Below, piece by piece: positions 26,131 to 37,957 of a stretch of DNA of 64,000 nucleotides; the stretch's first letter is position 1; every line of letters begins with the position of its first letter. Position numbers and translations under genes: made by a program. The notes beneath the pieces are model-generated. The model did not search any database. It was not told the origin of the DNA and saw only the letters and a program-made list of their open reading frames with translations. The stretch is from Sialis fuliginosa (taxonomy: Eukaryota; Arthropoda; Insecta; Megaloptera; Sialidae). The stretch spans positions 15,471,001-15,535,000 of the forward strand of contig OY540813.1 in the NCBI GenBank assembly GCA_961205875.1, in the 5' to 3' direction.

Positions 26131-27069
26131 GGAAACAGATACAAACACAAAGTTCTTGTTTACAATGAACACATTTTCTTCTTATTATTCTTATACCATA
26201 AATTTATATAATTAAAAAAACTGTTACTTGTTATTACCACGTCTATATTTTTTCAGGATATTTTCAATAAACTTAAAAAACAACTTCAAAAAAGTATCGC
26301 ACACAAACTAAAATGTAATAGTTTATAAGTTGTCTGTTTTAGATATTAATTTGGCGCCAACATCAAAAATTCGAAATTTAAGGAAAATTTTAAAAAGTAG
26401 TTAATGCGATTTTTTAAGTCGATTTTATTTTTTAAGTTTTTTATTTTATTTTTTAAATATGCTTAAACATTCCTAAATAAATACACTCGAATCGAATTAA
26501 GAGTTGAAAGTTGAAAAGTAATAAATTGATTATATCTCATAATTTTATTTTGATATAACTTCTTTGCATAGATCTTATTATACTGATTACTAACATACTG
26601 TGATTAATCAATGCCATATACGACTACATAAAACTAATCAGATGGTCATTGCACTCATATCAACTCAATTTAAAGTATGTATATTTTCATCACATAAGAA
26701 ATATGTTTATGAATAATTGTTTATTGTTGTGTTACATACTTTTCTTTTAAGTTGCAAATGAATCTTTAAGTATCATATATTTATAAAAAAAACAAATATG
26801 ATTGACAGTTAACAGTTTTTTAATTGCTATCTGTTAGTATAACTCGTATAAAAACAAAAATAAAGATTACATAATCAATCAGAATAAAATGGAATTTCTA
26901 AAAAAATAAAATAATTTGACAAAACTATAATTTCCATTAAAACTAATTAAAATAAACCAGAGTGCAAAATTTTCCAGAATGTGTTTGATTCGTAAAAGTT
27001 AGTAGTTATATTATTTTTTTAAGATATATGAATGGCACCTATTTTAAATCTTTACCTTTTTATTACTTA

Positions 27070-27180
27070 CGGCCTCTATACACCACCCAATCTGCAGAGC
27101 CGATTTATAGAGAGGTAGGGTAAAAACCATGTAATTACCCCTGCAGATTGGATGTCAGATTAGGTGGTGTATAGAAACCT
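27070..27180. mobile_element. foldback MITE with TTA target duplication, copy b
   Basis: This 111-bp relative of 25148-25352 has left end CGGCCTCTATACACCACCC and right end, on the minus strand, AGGTTTCTATACACCACC. TTA flanks both sides (27067-27069 and 27181-27183). A second copy with the same termini and the same TTA flanks supports the boundary call. Confidence 0.7.
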
Positions 27181-27492
27181 TTAATAACAAAATAAATGAT
27201 TCACACAATGAAACAAGAGTAACTGATTACTGAACAATCATATTCAAAACTAAGGAAAACAGACGCCCGAGGAAATTCCGTAAAAGTTGAATAAGTTATG
27301 TTTCTACTGAAAAAAATCGTTTTTTTTTAATTTAAATTTACTATCAAGATAATCATCAAATAATATTTAATAAGATTATCATTTCGCACTCTGTTAAACC
27401 AAATGTGCATGTATCTAAAAATGTATTATTGTCACAATTCTATACAGTTTCAAACAATACTGTATCAATAACTTGTATATGTTAATAATACC

Positions 27493-27640
27493 CACGAGAG
27501 CTAATGCCGGTCCTGGCTCCATGCCAGAGCCCCGCACCACCGTTCAGCCATCTGACCACCACCGCCACCATCGGCGCGGCGGCAGCGGAAGAGCGTCCTC
27601 CACTTCCGACGCAGATGTGTTTTATAGACCGGACCTATAG
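27493..27640 (+). repeat. GC-rich repeat patch, copy b
   Basis: This is the most GC-rich stretch noticed in the window, with CCGCCACCATCGGCGCGGC and GAAGAGCGTCCTCCACTTCCG. Near its end, GACCGG(ACC)TATAGACCGGTCG contains a small direct repeat of TATAGACCGG. It aligns with 26058-26130. One frame is open (98 codons from 27504) but its product has no recognisable features. Confidence 0.4.
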
Positions 27641-28625
27641 ACCGGTCGCCGTTTGCCAACACGACAATTGTGCAATATCATCTGTATTCAGCTACGGGAT
27701 TAATGTTTATGTTGACAAAAACACACTCACACGCCAAAGTGTTACTAATCATACATTTGAGTGTGCATGTTTGACATTGGGTCAGTCATTATGTGCATAA
27801 GTTACAGATTTTTATTACACTTACATAATTGTACATATTTCTACTACATAATGTAAGTACATGTGTACTTTTATATAATTAAATATTTGCAGATTATTCA
27901 GTTCTATACATTTCAAAATTTTACTTTTTTTATTACGGTGTTTAACTTACTGAAATACGTTTGCAAAATAATAAAAGATAGCAGCTTATTTTATTACACA
28001 TTTCAAAGTGTACTATAGAATTTACTGTTTATATTTGAATAGAATTTTTTTATTGATTTAAATACACATTATTTACCTTCCGGTTTTTATAGGTCGTAAA
28101 ATATAATTTTTTTACATCTACACCTATAGTGGGGCAAGTCTTTTTAGATATAAAGAACCCAGTTAATGAGGATACAAAATTTTATAAAACTCAATTCTGT
28201 CTTGTATCCCTGTGAAACAACCCTACAAGAAAAACAAAAACAAAACTGCACAAATTATGTGATAAACAAACTGTTGGAAAAGGAGCAATCTAGTTGGCAA
28301 AAACATCATCAATACCAAGATAAAATAAAATAAAAAAATACCGAACCGGTATTCAATTTAGGGGTGCAGCGGTGCAGGTGTGGTTAGCTTTGATTCTTAT
28401 TATTGATGTTATTGTCCGTCTTGTGTTCTTGATTTTGTAAATCCAAGGTTTACTCAGCAGTTTTGGTTGAATAGAACCGTAAAATCATCCATTTCGAGTT
28501 ATATTTTCTTGTAACATGTATTATCTTAAAGATATCGTATTCTGTTAGAATAATTTATATTATTTACATGTTTAAAGAAAATACGCAGTGAAAATGTATG
28601 AATAGGTGAATAAGGATCGCATATA

Positions 28626-29220
28626 CTGGGTGCTGCATTTTAATTTTCCCAGGCAAATATCTAGAAAACTAAACAAAATGGTAAAAAATGTTTTGAACAA
28701 AAGTTATAGTATTTCGACGGGGACATTTACTAATTTATAGTAACCTGTATTTTTTATTGCAGATTTGTAATGTATGGAAAATTATACGTAACTTTTGTAG
28801 GAAATAAATTTTTTTGAAAACATCAATTTTTTACGATGTTAAGGCTTAAAAAAATCAACTTTAATAAAAATAAATAAAAGTCAAAGTTGTTTTTTTATTA
28901 TAGAACACTGGTAATTTTTTTTAAATATTTTCATCATGTTGATAAAGTTCTTCACTGAAAAACGAAAAAAAATTCTCTTAGTTCTTACAAATTTTTAACA
29001 ATCCTTGTCTAAATCCTAACACTTTATACCTCTTGCGTTTTACTTTTTCAAGTGTTAGTTTTTGAGTAAAAAATTATTGAAAATCCAGAAATTTCTGTTA
29101 ATAAAAATAAAACCCATGGCAGTAATATAGTAAATGTCCCTCTCGAAATGCTATAAATTTGATCCAAAACAACTTAGTTTCTGAGATATTGGCCTGGGAA
29201 AATTAAAATGGAGCACCCGG
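28626..29220. mobile_element. MITE with long terminal inverted repeats and TATA flanks
   Basis: The left end CTGGGTGCTGCATTTTAATTTTCCCAGG and right end (minus strand) CCGGGTGCTCCATTTTAATTTTCCCAGG continue as imperfect inverted repeats for about 105 bp, to AGCATTTCG.G.GGGACATTTACTA. TATA lies directly outside both ends (28622-28625 and 29221-29224), either a duplication or part of the terminus. It is about 595 bp and non-coding. TA or TATA targets suggest a Tc1/mariner-like or similar family; the superfamily is not proven. Confidence 0.7.
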
Positions 29221-30084
29221 TATATTAATACATACATATTCTGTACATTCACTATATTTGCTAACCGATTTTCTTTCGGATACCAACAACTTGTTCAATT
29301 GTCCATGCATATACACCTACACAAATGGATAATAAATTCACTACTCGCAGTAAACTGACTTTCCCGTTTCACAAATAGTCACATAGTGCAAATAATTTAA
29401 AAGTTGACGGCTGAAATCGTATTTTATTGCCAAATGTCTCATAAATATGTATAGCACAGCTTCGTCGTATGCGAAACCTCGTGTCTTTTCGAATTATCAA
29501 TAACTGATGATGTTCACAGACTTATAGACACATACATTACTTACTAAAATATCAAAGAATATTTTTATATACATATACAGGTGTGTTTTGAAGCTTGATC
29601 CAAAACCATTAGTTTTAAATTCCGTCTTATACATAGTTTGATCATAAATACCATTAACCGACGCAAAACTGTTTTACAACTTTTCGACATTTAATTTAAT
29701 AATTTGGGAATTTAATTTTTTTTACAATCAATAATAACTTTTAAAACTCCAAAAATAGGATGTTTATAATTTTTACCTAAACTATTTGTCCGTGTTGCTG
29801 AAAAGCCAAAGTTGCGATGTGTCAAATCATTATGAATTTACTCAGGATTTTAGAGTACTATACTATGAAATTTATTATGTATACCTGTCACCACTGCTTT
29901 TAGATTCAGTGGCTGCGATATCTTAACATATAACAACGTCGGTGCGTATGTATGTGATCTCATCAGGCCTAAATCACTGGACGTATCGAAGCCATATTCA
30001 CGCCAAATGTTCGTTTGGTGTTCCGATAAGTTTTTTTTTTTAACCCGGTAGAGGTGGTGCTGGAGTCGAGATATTTACGAAAAT

Positions 30085-30158
30085 GTGTATTAATGGTCTG
30101 TTTTTTAAACGAATTATTTTTGGGGAGAACAACGTCTGTTGGATCAACTAGTAAGATA
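30085..30158 (+). repeat. non-LTR-like 3' tail fragment (copy 2)
   Basis: TGTTTTTTAAACGAATTATTTTTGG, GAACAACGTCTG and ATCAACTAGTAAG match 1-75. The two copies define a shared 3' end. The sequence just upstream (CCCGGTAGAGGTGGTGCTGGAG at about 30043) is GC-richer and may belong to the same element. Confidence 0.45.
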
Positions 30159-33100
30159 TAAACGTACCTATACATAACATAGCTACAATAATACTACATA
30201 AACAAAATGGATATACATATGTACATGATATGAGACGCTCAGTTGCTAATGCGACTGATCTTTTTTTTCATACTTACCTACATAAATGTGAAATCTATTT
30301 AATTAGTTAATTATCTAATAATCTAGTTAGTTAGTTAGTTAATTAATTAGTAAGTACTTTAGAGAAACTTACAAAAAAATGTTCAATAAATAAACTGAAA
30401 AATAATTTCGATCTCCCTTTAACTGCATGTAAAGTTTATTCACAACTTACGATATTTGTCGTTTTCGCTTCTTAAATTAAAACATTTACAAACATGTAAA
30501 ATTTATTTTTAATTGCAAAAATTAGTAAATAATTAAATATATACCTACGTTTATAATTTAAGTCTGTAGTAAAGGGCATCGTAGGCTTTATTTTCACTAT
30601 TTCAGTCAACTCGCACTCTCCGTGCTTCGACTGTATTATTTATTCGCATTCCACCAACACAATTTTCATCACATCATTTATGTAACACTTGCCAAGAAAC
30701 GGACAGGTCCACAAGTTTAGCGTATCTGTTATTTAGATTGTAAGCCGCATTTGTGGCGATTTCTAAAGAAAAAATATATGTATGTATGTATATAAATAAA
30801 TGAACGTAGAGATTAATATATTTTTAATTCCTGCCGACTGTTGCGAAGTTATTAATTTCATATTAGGGAAAATTGTTGGGAACGAGTCAAAAATTCGCCA
30901 AGTATAAATATTTTTAGTAATATGTATTTAAATTGGATTCATTTGGCTTTTTCTGTAAAAGCCAAATTTAATATGATTGATTATTTTTTAAATTTAATTG
31001 TTAATTAATGTTGTGAATCAATTATAATAAATCAATATATTTTAATTAATGATTCTAACTTTTTTTTTAAACATTGGGATTATATTCTATAGTAAAATCA
31101 ATTCATACGTTTTACGATCATTTTAACAAAGTTAGCTTAATTGAATCCGGGTTATTTTAAAATATTTTTAATTATTTACCAAGATCTGTGTGCCTGACAC
31201 CAGGCTCAGATACAGGGAGGGACGGCAGGCACCCTGAAAATAATTTATATTTTATATAGGTAAATGTTTATAATTTATATTATCTTACATTTTTCAATTA
31301 TTCTTAGAATATTTATGAGTTTACTCACTTCTGAAAAATAAACTTTATTACCCTGAAAAAAGTACAAAATTTTAACAGAACGACAATGTCTCAGGAAAGA
31401 CTAAATAGTTTGTCAATCCAGAATATAAATTCTAAAACGCGCAAAGCATTTATTAAATAATTTGAAATATTTTTTTACTATTTATAATAATTAAATAATA
31501 AATAAAACTATCATTTACGTATCAGTTTTTTTAATTAAAAAAATATTCTTTATTTTATATTAGTCTCAATAAAATAAGTACCTATATAAATGGTTGATTT
31601 TATTAAAATTGATTTTTTTAGGTGTTACTTCACAGAACTAATTTTATACTTTTTTTTTAATTTTTAATATTCCACAATTTAATTTGGAGTTTTTCTTTAA
31701 TTTTTTAATATTTAAAAATTATAAGGTTTTTTTATGATAAATAAAATTTTCTTACGCTCGTGAAACGGGGGGTGGGAGTAGGGAGTAGTATAGGACTCCC
31801 GAAATGTTGTTTGGCCCGGGCCCCATTGAAGCCCTCTCATGGCCTGCCTGAACCCAAATATATTCATATTAAATTAACGTAAACTGAACGAATAATAGTA
31901 AGCGATGTTCTTCAATATTGTTATGAAAAATGTAGAAGGCAGAAGACCTCTGAACCCCGCTACATCTGTACACCCAGCCGACGCAATGTCTGCAAAAAGC
32001 ACGCGTTGACAATTTTTAATGAGCTGTTTCGGGACAACTCAAATTATACTTTCGCAAGTAATAAATTATGCATGAAAGATAATGAAAGGAATAGGTGATT
32101 ACGTGGCTGTAATTTCTACGTTTATTTATTTATCCCAAAATTTATGTAGATTTGACAGTATTTTTACAGAAAAATACACTAATGAGAGAAAATTAAAATT
32201 GCATTCTCATAAAAGTTGTATCAAATATTCGATTTACCTAATTTAAAACCTAATTATTACAAACAATGTGAAATTAGAAGCATATAATATTTTTAAACAA
32301 TGTGTTACTAATCTCTTTTTGTAAGCATTGTATTTACATTTATAGTGCAGTAAAGGCAGACTAATATAAGATTTTTTTATATCGGCATCGTAGAACAATT
32401 CCACATTTTTATATTCATGTTTTTTCATATAGGTATTTAAGATCTTAACTTTAAATTAAAAAAAAAAAAAAAAACATCAGAACTTATTCCTTCAAAATGC
32501 TTTACATTAAAAAAATCACTGCATTCTTTTGACAAAGCTACGACTCCCTGCATACAGAGGTGGGAAACTTTTTGCACCTTCAGGACAATTTTAGTTAATG
32601 ATAAGATTATCAGTTCGTGCAAAAATGAAGCTAGTACTCTTTTGAACTTGAACAAAATTTTCTCGTATATTCGAAAGATGATGAATACTATTGTATAAAT
32701 GAAAAGTCCTAAAAACTTATTTAATACATATTTAAAATGCAATTCAAGATTTTCAATTTATCTTTTATCAATTATATCTACTCTATTTTTATTTTTAATC
32801 CTGAAATAAAGCCTCTAAATTCACGAACTTGTTTTTCCAATGAACAAGGACCTCAAAAGAACTGATTAAATCATTTTCTTAATTAAGTGATATAAATCAG
32901 TCATGTTTAAAAAAAAAATTCAAATGTGTTTCGTTTAGTTCTTATCTTGTAATAAATGATTCTCACTTATTATATTACATTTTAAATCATTTAGACATGT
33001 GTTGTTCATATTTAGTCTCTAACATAGACGAGTGGTTCCGAAACTGTAGACTCTAATACCTGGGTTCCATTAGGTAAAGGCGAGTTTTGTGAATACATTT

Positions 33101-33837
33101 TCGAATAAACTTTTTATGAATATTAACTAATAACTTGTAGACCAAGGGGGTTAATTCCTTAACACTTATATGTGAGGGTTACATAGTTTCAAAATCACTG
33201 ATTTAAAATTACGTTCTAGAAATTAATTAAATTACATTTTAATGTTGGATATATATATGAAACTCGTACTTTACTAATATTTAATTATAAAAATTAATAT
33301 TTGCGTTGTATTAATTTTATTTTATGTAGCTCATTTTAAATATACTTAAATCACACAGAAACATTCATCCTTAAATAAAACGGAAGTAATTACCTTTGCA
33401 CATGAACTACATATATAGTACTATAATATTAAATAAAACTCTTGTTTAATTACAACCTATGCAGTGTAAAATTAACACTTCGTAATAATATAATGTAGCT
33501 GAGTTCGTCATTAATTTGCATAGTGGGAACAGCATTAGAATACCAACTCAAGATTAAACAATATCCTATGAATGTATCTAAAAGTAAATGTATATCGGTT
33601 ATCTAGATTGCTGGTTTGATACACCAAGTGCATGCAATGCGCAATGCGCGATACTTTGTTAAGTTTATTTTTATTACGTTTAGTCTGTATTTTCAAAGTA
33701 GAATAGAAACTTTCAGAAATAAAGTTCTTCTCATTTTCCAGTTTATAGGGGATATATAAATGTACAAAGTAGAAAATTAATAAAGACAAAAATTGAATAT
33801 AAAAACTAGATCATCTCGTCTCGATTTTGTCTTCAAA

Positions 33838-33923
33838 AACATCTGCCAAGTGAATGAACAGTGCTTCCTCGTGCTAAATTAATCAAAGAGAGTTAATTAT
33901 AATTAACTCTCTTTGATTAATTT
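33838..33923 (-). mobile_element. MITE family 1 terminus fused to a 48-bp perfect palindrome
   Basis: AACATCTGCCAAGTGAATGAACAGTGCTTCCTCGTG is the family-1 terminus in reverse orientation (compare 1091-1125). It runs directly into a perfect palindrome at 33876-33923, whose two 24-nt arms are exact reverse complements. The left arm resembles family-1 interior sequence (compare TTAATTAACTAC...GGTAAATTT near 1065-1090), so the right arm looks like an inverted duplication made inside the element. Confidence 0.65.
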
Positions 33924-34735
33924 CAATTTAAATCTTTTTTCTGTTAGAAATCGTCAAAATAAAACAAATGACGATTTTTTCTACAGTAAAATAGACTTCT
34001 CAAACGCAAAAACTACGAAAATTGAGACAGATATAGTTTAATAGCTACATCATTAAAATAGTTTTTTAATGCCTATATATTTTTAAGCCCGTAATCTATG
34101 TTATTTATATACTTCCTTAATAACTAATTTTTCCTTTTACTCACAACCTTGACAATGTAGACCATATTATTTATATACATGTAAATTTAACATCAAATTG
34201 AGATTAATAAAATCCATAATGCTCCATTTCCCACCAACATCAATGAAGAATTAAATATTCAACTCCATACATACATACACATGTATACCTATTATACAGA
34301 ATATTTTTGATAGATTTCTATTTATACCTTCACAAGTAATATCTATTTCAAATCCGAAATTTTTAAAATTATATTGCGAAAAGTATATAATATGAATTAT
34401 TAACAAACTCCAACTAAAAATCTGACACTTATGCAGTATGTTATATCAAAACAATTTACGTAGAAATATGATTTATAATGTTAAAATACTTTTCACGTAC
34501 AATTCAAGTAAAAAATAGCACACAAATAATGCATATTGATGATATCTTTCTTTGTAGAAGCCTGAGAATTAAATCAACAAATGAACTAATAATTTTATTT
34601 TTTAGTACTCCCATACTGTCCCTTCTTTCCTTTATATTTTTCAAATTATATATTTATTGTGAAACGCACTCTTTTTGATAATTCAATAAATATTTTAAAT
34701 TAATTAGACTATTAGATTATCACTTTTTATAGAGT

Positions 34736-34741
34736 TTTATT
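34736..34741 (-). promoter_or_regulatory. putative polyadenylation signal AATAAA
   Basis: On the minus strand AATAAA lies 30 nt past the stop codon of the gene ending at 34771. This is a normal distance for a very short 3' untranslated region. No other signal competes within the next 100 nt. Confidence 0.5.
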
Positions 34742-34770
34742 AATCTGTATATAAGAAATCATAATAAATA

Positions 34771-37700
34771 TCATGTATAATATAATGGCAAATTATAATA
34801 ACGCCTTTTCCAATCGGCAACAAAAGGTTGAATTTGATTTTTAACATCACCAAACTCTTTCATTGAATCTGATCTTCGACATGACATTGTGGCAGTATCA
34901 AATAATAAAGACTTAGGACACGTCATACTCATAACGGAATACCCACGATCATTTAAATTCCGGATGCAAATAAAATACTTTTTACGATCTCTAATATCCG
35001 GAAATCTTCCATATTTTTCACAATTAAATTCATCAGTATCGGATCGTTTACTCCTACGAGTTTTTTTCTCTTTTCTTTTACTTCTCTGTCGTTTTTTATG
35101 TCGTACATTACGCTTCTGATAACCATTTCCTATTTCATTCTTTCTAGCGTATAGTTCGGTTTTTCTTTTTCTTTTCATTTTTGTTCTAAATTGCATATCT
35201 GACAAATCCGGATTCATAAAATACAAACCATTACTCCTCGATTTAACATGATTCGAACTTTTCAATTGTCCAACAAACATTTCGTTTCTTACACCATTAC
35301 TTTTATTTTCATTGTCAGAAAATTTTGCATCTAATGTTTTATTGTTACCATCTCCAAAAGCGTATAAATTACCAACTAACTGTGCATTATAAGAATTTGT
35401 TTCGTTATCGTCTACTTTATGTTTGTACAGATCATGTACTTTTCCTTGTTTTGTACAAGTCCTGGTTAATCTATCGAAAGCTGTTCCTTTCGGACAAAAC
35501 ATCTTAATAACTGTCAATTCCTTGTCATTTATTTCTCGTTTTTTTACGCATATGTAAAATACGGAACAATCGTTAGGATCTGGATACATTCCTGTCCCAG
35601 GACATCTAAAATTTGTTTGTTCGCACATTGCTGAGTCCGTTGTGGTAGCATTAGTACTCAGTGAGGACAATGTTGTTATGTTTTGTTGAAGTAAAGTTGT
35701 TAATTTTGAGTTTTCTGTAGTAACCGCAGCAATCGTGTCACAAGAATCAGTCGTTGTTTCTATAACCGATGTCGTACTAAATACGGTTGATGATGATGAC
35801 ATTGAAAATGTTGAAGTTGTATGTGTTGTTGTTTCTTTTTCATTATCTGGTTTTTCCGTGTCTTCAGAAACAACAACAATAAACATTTTTGTAGTTAATT
35901 TTGGACATTTCGCCTCGTCTGCAGCGGCCGCCCGCGATTCTCTCATATTCAGGATACATTCTTTATACGTTTCATCGAAATGATGATTTTCGGGACATTC
36001 TTTGTGTACCTAAAATAATAATTATAAATATGAAGATATGAAGATTCCTACATATAGAAATTTTATTTATAATTTGTAATTATATTATAAATAACTTATA
36101 AAAGATATTATTTAAAGATATACAAAAACCACATATCTAATATAAAAGACCCCGCACAAAATCAGGTACAGCCAAATTGATTGAAGCTGAAGTATGATAT
36201 ATGATATGATAACTTTTGATATATGATATATCAAAAGTTACCATATGCCTATAGCCTTTTCTTTTAATAACCTGCTGTAAAGACAACACTAGTATCAAGT
36301 TTCGTTTGGATCCACATTTCGATAATAAAAAAAATTGTACAAATATTTTTTTAATTTAAACTTCTATACAAAATCTGTTATATAATTTTCTTTAAATGTT
36401 GTTTCTTCTTCCTGATGTGTGACATCTACACGTACAACATATAAAAACTGGGACACAAATACGGAATGGAGGTTGCCTCTGTGCCTGTCAGGGCAGGATT
36501 ACATTTTAAAGAAAATGTCTAAAGAATCTTGTAACCATTTTTTTCTGAATAATTTACTTTTAACATCATGTTGATAGGATAAATAAAAAATTAAAGTGCA
36601 AAAAATGCTGCGCCCTGTAGAATAAATATGGCCACCACGCAAAAACAATAAAATTTAAAATATAGTCATTTTGAACTACCAACATGTTATGGTCAAATAA
36701 CCAGTGCTGGACCACTGATATGGATTGACCAATAAATAATTAAATAATTACTTGCAACATTTTTTTAGCGTAAAAGATTACAGTTCTTACGATAAAAAAC
36801 TGAATGCAAAATGTCCCATGAAATCCTAACCTTTAACTTACAATAAGAATAACAAAAAAACTGGCATATTTCAGACCATGTGCCCATTATAATTTTTAAT
36901 CAGCAAGTCATGAACTTCATAATACTTCAGTTTTAGCCAATTTGACTGTATGTTAATTTACATTGGTTTTGTGCGAAGCCCTTTGTATTATTATTTCTAC
37001 TTAAAAGATACAAGACGAAATATATAAATTGCCTCACTGGTATAAGTTCCCCTTTCTTGTCAACGTCACAATACCAATACTTTTTGCAGTTATTTTTATC
37101 TATAAAATTCCCTGCACATGAACAACTAAATTTATTCCCGTGTTTTTCCGACGACGTCGAATTGGATAAGTTATCTGCCTCACAATTATTTTCACTGGCT
37201 GGTTTCTTTTGATCATTCTCATTTGAGAGTTTACAGTGTTGTGGAGAACTCTCATCGCAAATCGAATTCTGTGGACATTCCGTAGCTTTCCCGCAATCTT
37301 TTTGTTTTTCATCATTTTCAGAATTGCACAACTCGTATGAATGAGAATCGATACAACGGAATCCGTATGGACCACAAGCTGACCCCGCTTTTGCAGACAC
37401 GTTGTTTATTATAATTAAAGTTACCAATGCAATCAGTACCACAACATCCTGTAAAATTTTATTCATTTTATTACCTTATTGACTTAAAGATTTATGTATA
37501 CGTTTTTTTTAAATTAGCTAATCCTAAATGTTTATTTTAATTGTTATATGTAATATTATATTTTTTCTAGCATGAACATTAACTGATTAGCATTAACATA
37601 ATAGGTACTATTTTAATGAGTTTTCATTTTCAATATTTTAAATCTTACCTACATACATTTAATAAATATTAAACAACGTTATTTAACATTACAAAGAAAA

Positions 37701-37904
37701 AACAATAATAGGTATTATTTATAAATTTCTTTTATCTCACATTAATTTCTTTCGAATTTTCTTTATTTTAGAAATAAAACAATAATATTATCATACCTGT
37801 ATACATTTTTCTAATCAATAAGTCACCGAAAGATTATTAAATTAATTTATTATAAGAAAATATTAACTTACCCAGGTTTTAAACACCAGTAATTTTTTCC
37901 TCAT
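34771..37904 (-). CDS. secreted ChtBD2 (peritrophin-type) protein with basic segment, 560 aa, three exons
   Basis: Model: exon 1 37904-37872 (MRKKLLVFKTW, donor GTAAGT), exon 2 37448-37038 (acceptor TTTTACAG, donor GTGAGG), exon 3 36009-34771 (acceptor ATTTTAG); both introns are phase 0. The signal peptide core is VVVLIALVTLIII, cut near NNVSA. Residues 36-83 form an unusual Cys domain shared with the neighbour at 39236. ChtBD2-like domains lie at about 121-183, 277-333 and 478-525; intron 2 splits the first between ELIP and VHKECPENHHFDE. A Ser/Thr linker covers about 205-275 and a very basic stretch about 425-470 ends RRSKRSD, a possible furin site. The second domain lacks the sixth Cys, and the third lacks both Cys2 (Arg490) and Cys6. 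By family it should bind chitin outside the cell. An alternative unspliced start at 37466 (MNKILQDVVV) also gives a signal peptide (555 aa). Confidence 0.82.
36010..37037 (-). other. intron 2 of the three-exon ChtBD2 gene
   Basis: It runs from donor GTGAGGCAA (37037) to acceptor TTATTTTAG (36010), 1028 nt. It is supported because joining the flanks restores one chitin-binding domain: CKKYWYCD...GELIP continues with VHKECPENHHFDETYKEC. It contains the small palindrome at 36211-36239 and no open frame of note. Confidence 0.8.
36211..36239. repeat. 29-nt perfect palindrome in an intron
   Basis: AACTTTTGATATAT, a central G, then ATATATCAAAAGTT: the 14-bp arms match exactly. The flanking TATGATATATGATATGAT is a simple repeat. 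It probably arose from AT-rich slippage. Confidence 0.55.
37449..37871 (-). other. intron 1 of the three-exon ChtBD2 gene
   Basis: Donor TGG|GTAAGT (37871) and acceptor AATTTTACAG (37449) give a 423-nt phase-0 intron inside the signal peptide. This is the same placement as in the neighbouring gene at 42119/41507. If the intron is not used, translation would begin at 37466 in what would otherwise be the last 18 nt of the intron. Confidence 0.6.
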
Positions 37905-37914
37905 ATTACGAGAA

Positions 37915-37957
37915 ACTGATTATAAGTATATAACATAATTTGCTAAATGTATAAATA
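37915..37957 (-). promoter_or_regulatory. candidate core promoter of the three-exon ChtBD2 gene
   Basis: On the minus strand a TATTTATA motif (37957-37950) is followed by TCAGT (37919-37915), the arthropod initiator consensus, 11 nt before the start codon at 37904. The spacing (about 36-40 nt) is longer than the usual 30, and AT-rich sequence gives TATA-like words by chance. Confidence 0.3.

Larger units (their letters stand above)
25722..28624. other. gene-free region with two GC-rich patches
   Basis: No gene can be supported. It contains the GC-rich related patches at 26058-26130 and 27493-27640 and the short foldback MITE at 27070-27180. The 98-codon frame at 27504-27800 starts inside the second patch and has no domain. 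28290-28620 is AT-rich with nothing recognised. Confidence 0.45.
29225..34735. other. gene-free AT-rich region
   Basis: No gene can be supported on either strand. It holds the non-LTR-like tail at 30085-30158, a (TTAG)n/(TTAA)n run at about 30322-30350, TATGTATG repeats at about 30778-30792, GC-richer CAGGC/GGCCC patches at 31190-31240 and 31770-31855 that may be ends of one decayed element, and the MITE fragment with palindrome at 33838-33923. Low-complexity frames such as 32437-32742 are not called. Confidence 0.45.

Noticed and set aside
27504-27800. 98-codon plus-strand frame in a GC-rich patch
   Set aside because: Pro/Ala-rich start reflects GC-rich repeat sequence; there is no recognisable domain and the rest is ordinary AT-rich DNA.
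30318-30352. TTAG repeats as telomere-like sequence
   Set aside because: The unit is TTAG/TTAA, not the insect TTAGG, and only a few units are present; it is a microsatellite.
32437-32742. 101-codon minus-strand frame
   Set aside because: Low-complexity Phe/Leu/Lys-rich product with no motif; typical of AT-rich noise.
37100-37375. 91-codon minus-strand frame within exon 2 of the 560-aa protein gene
   Set aside because: It overlaps the supported coding exon in another frame and shows no domain.
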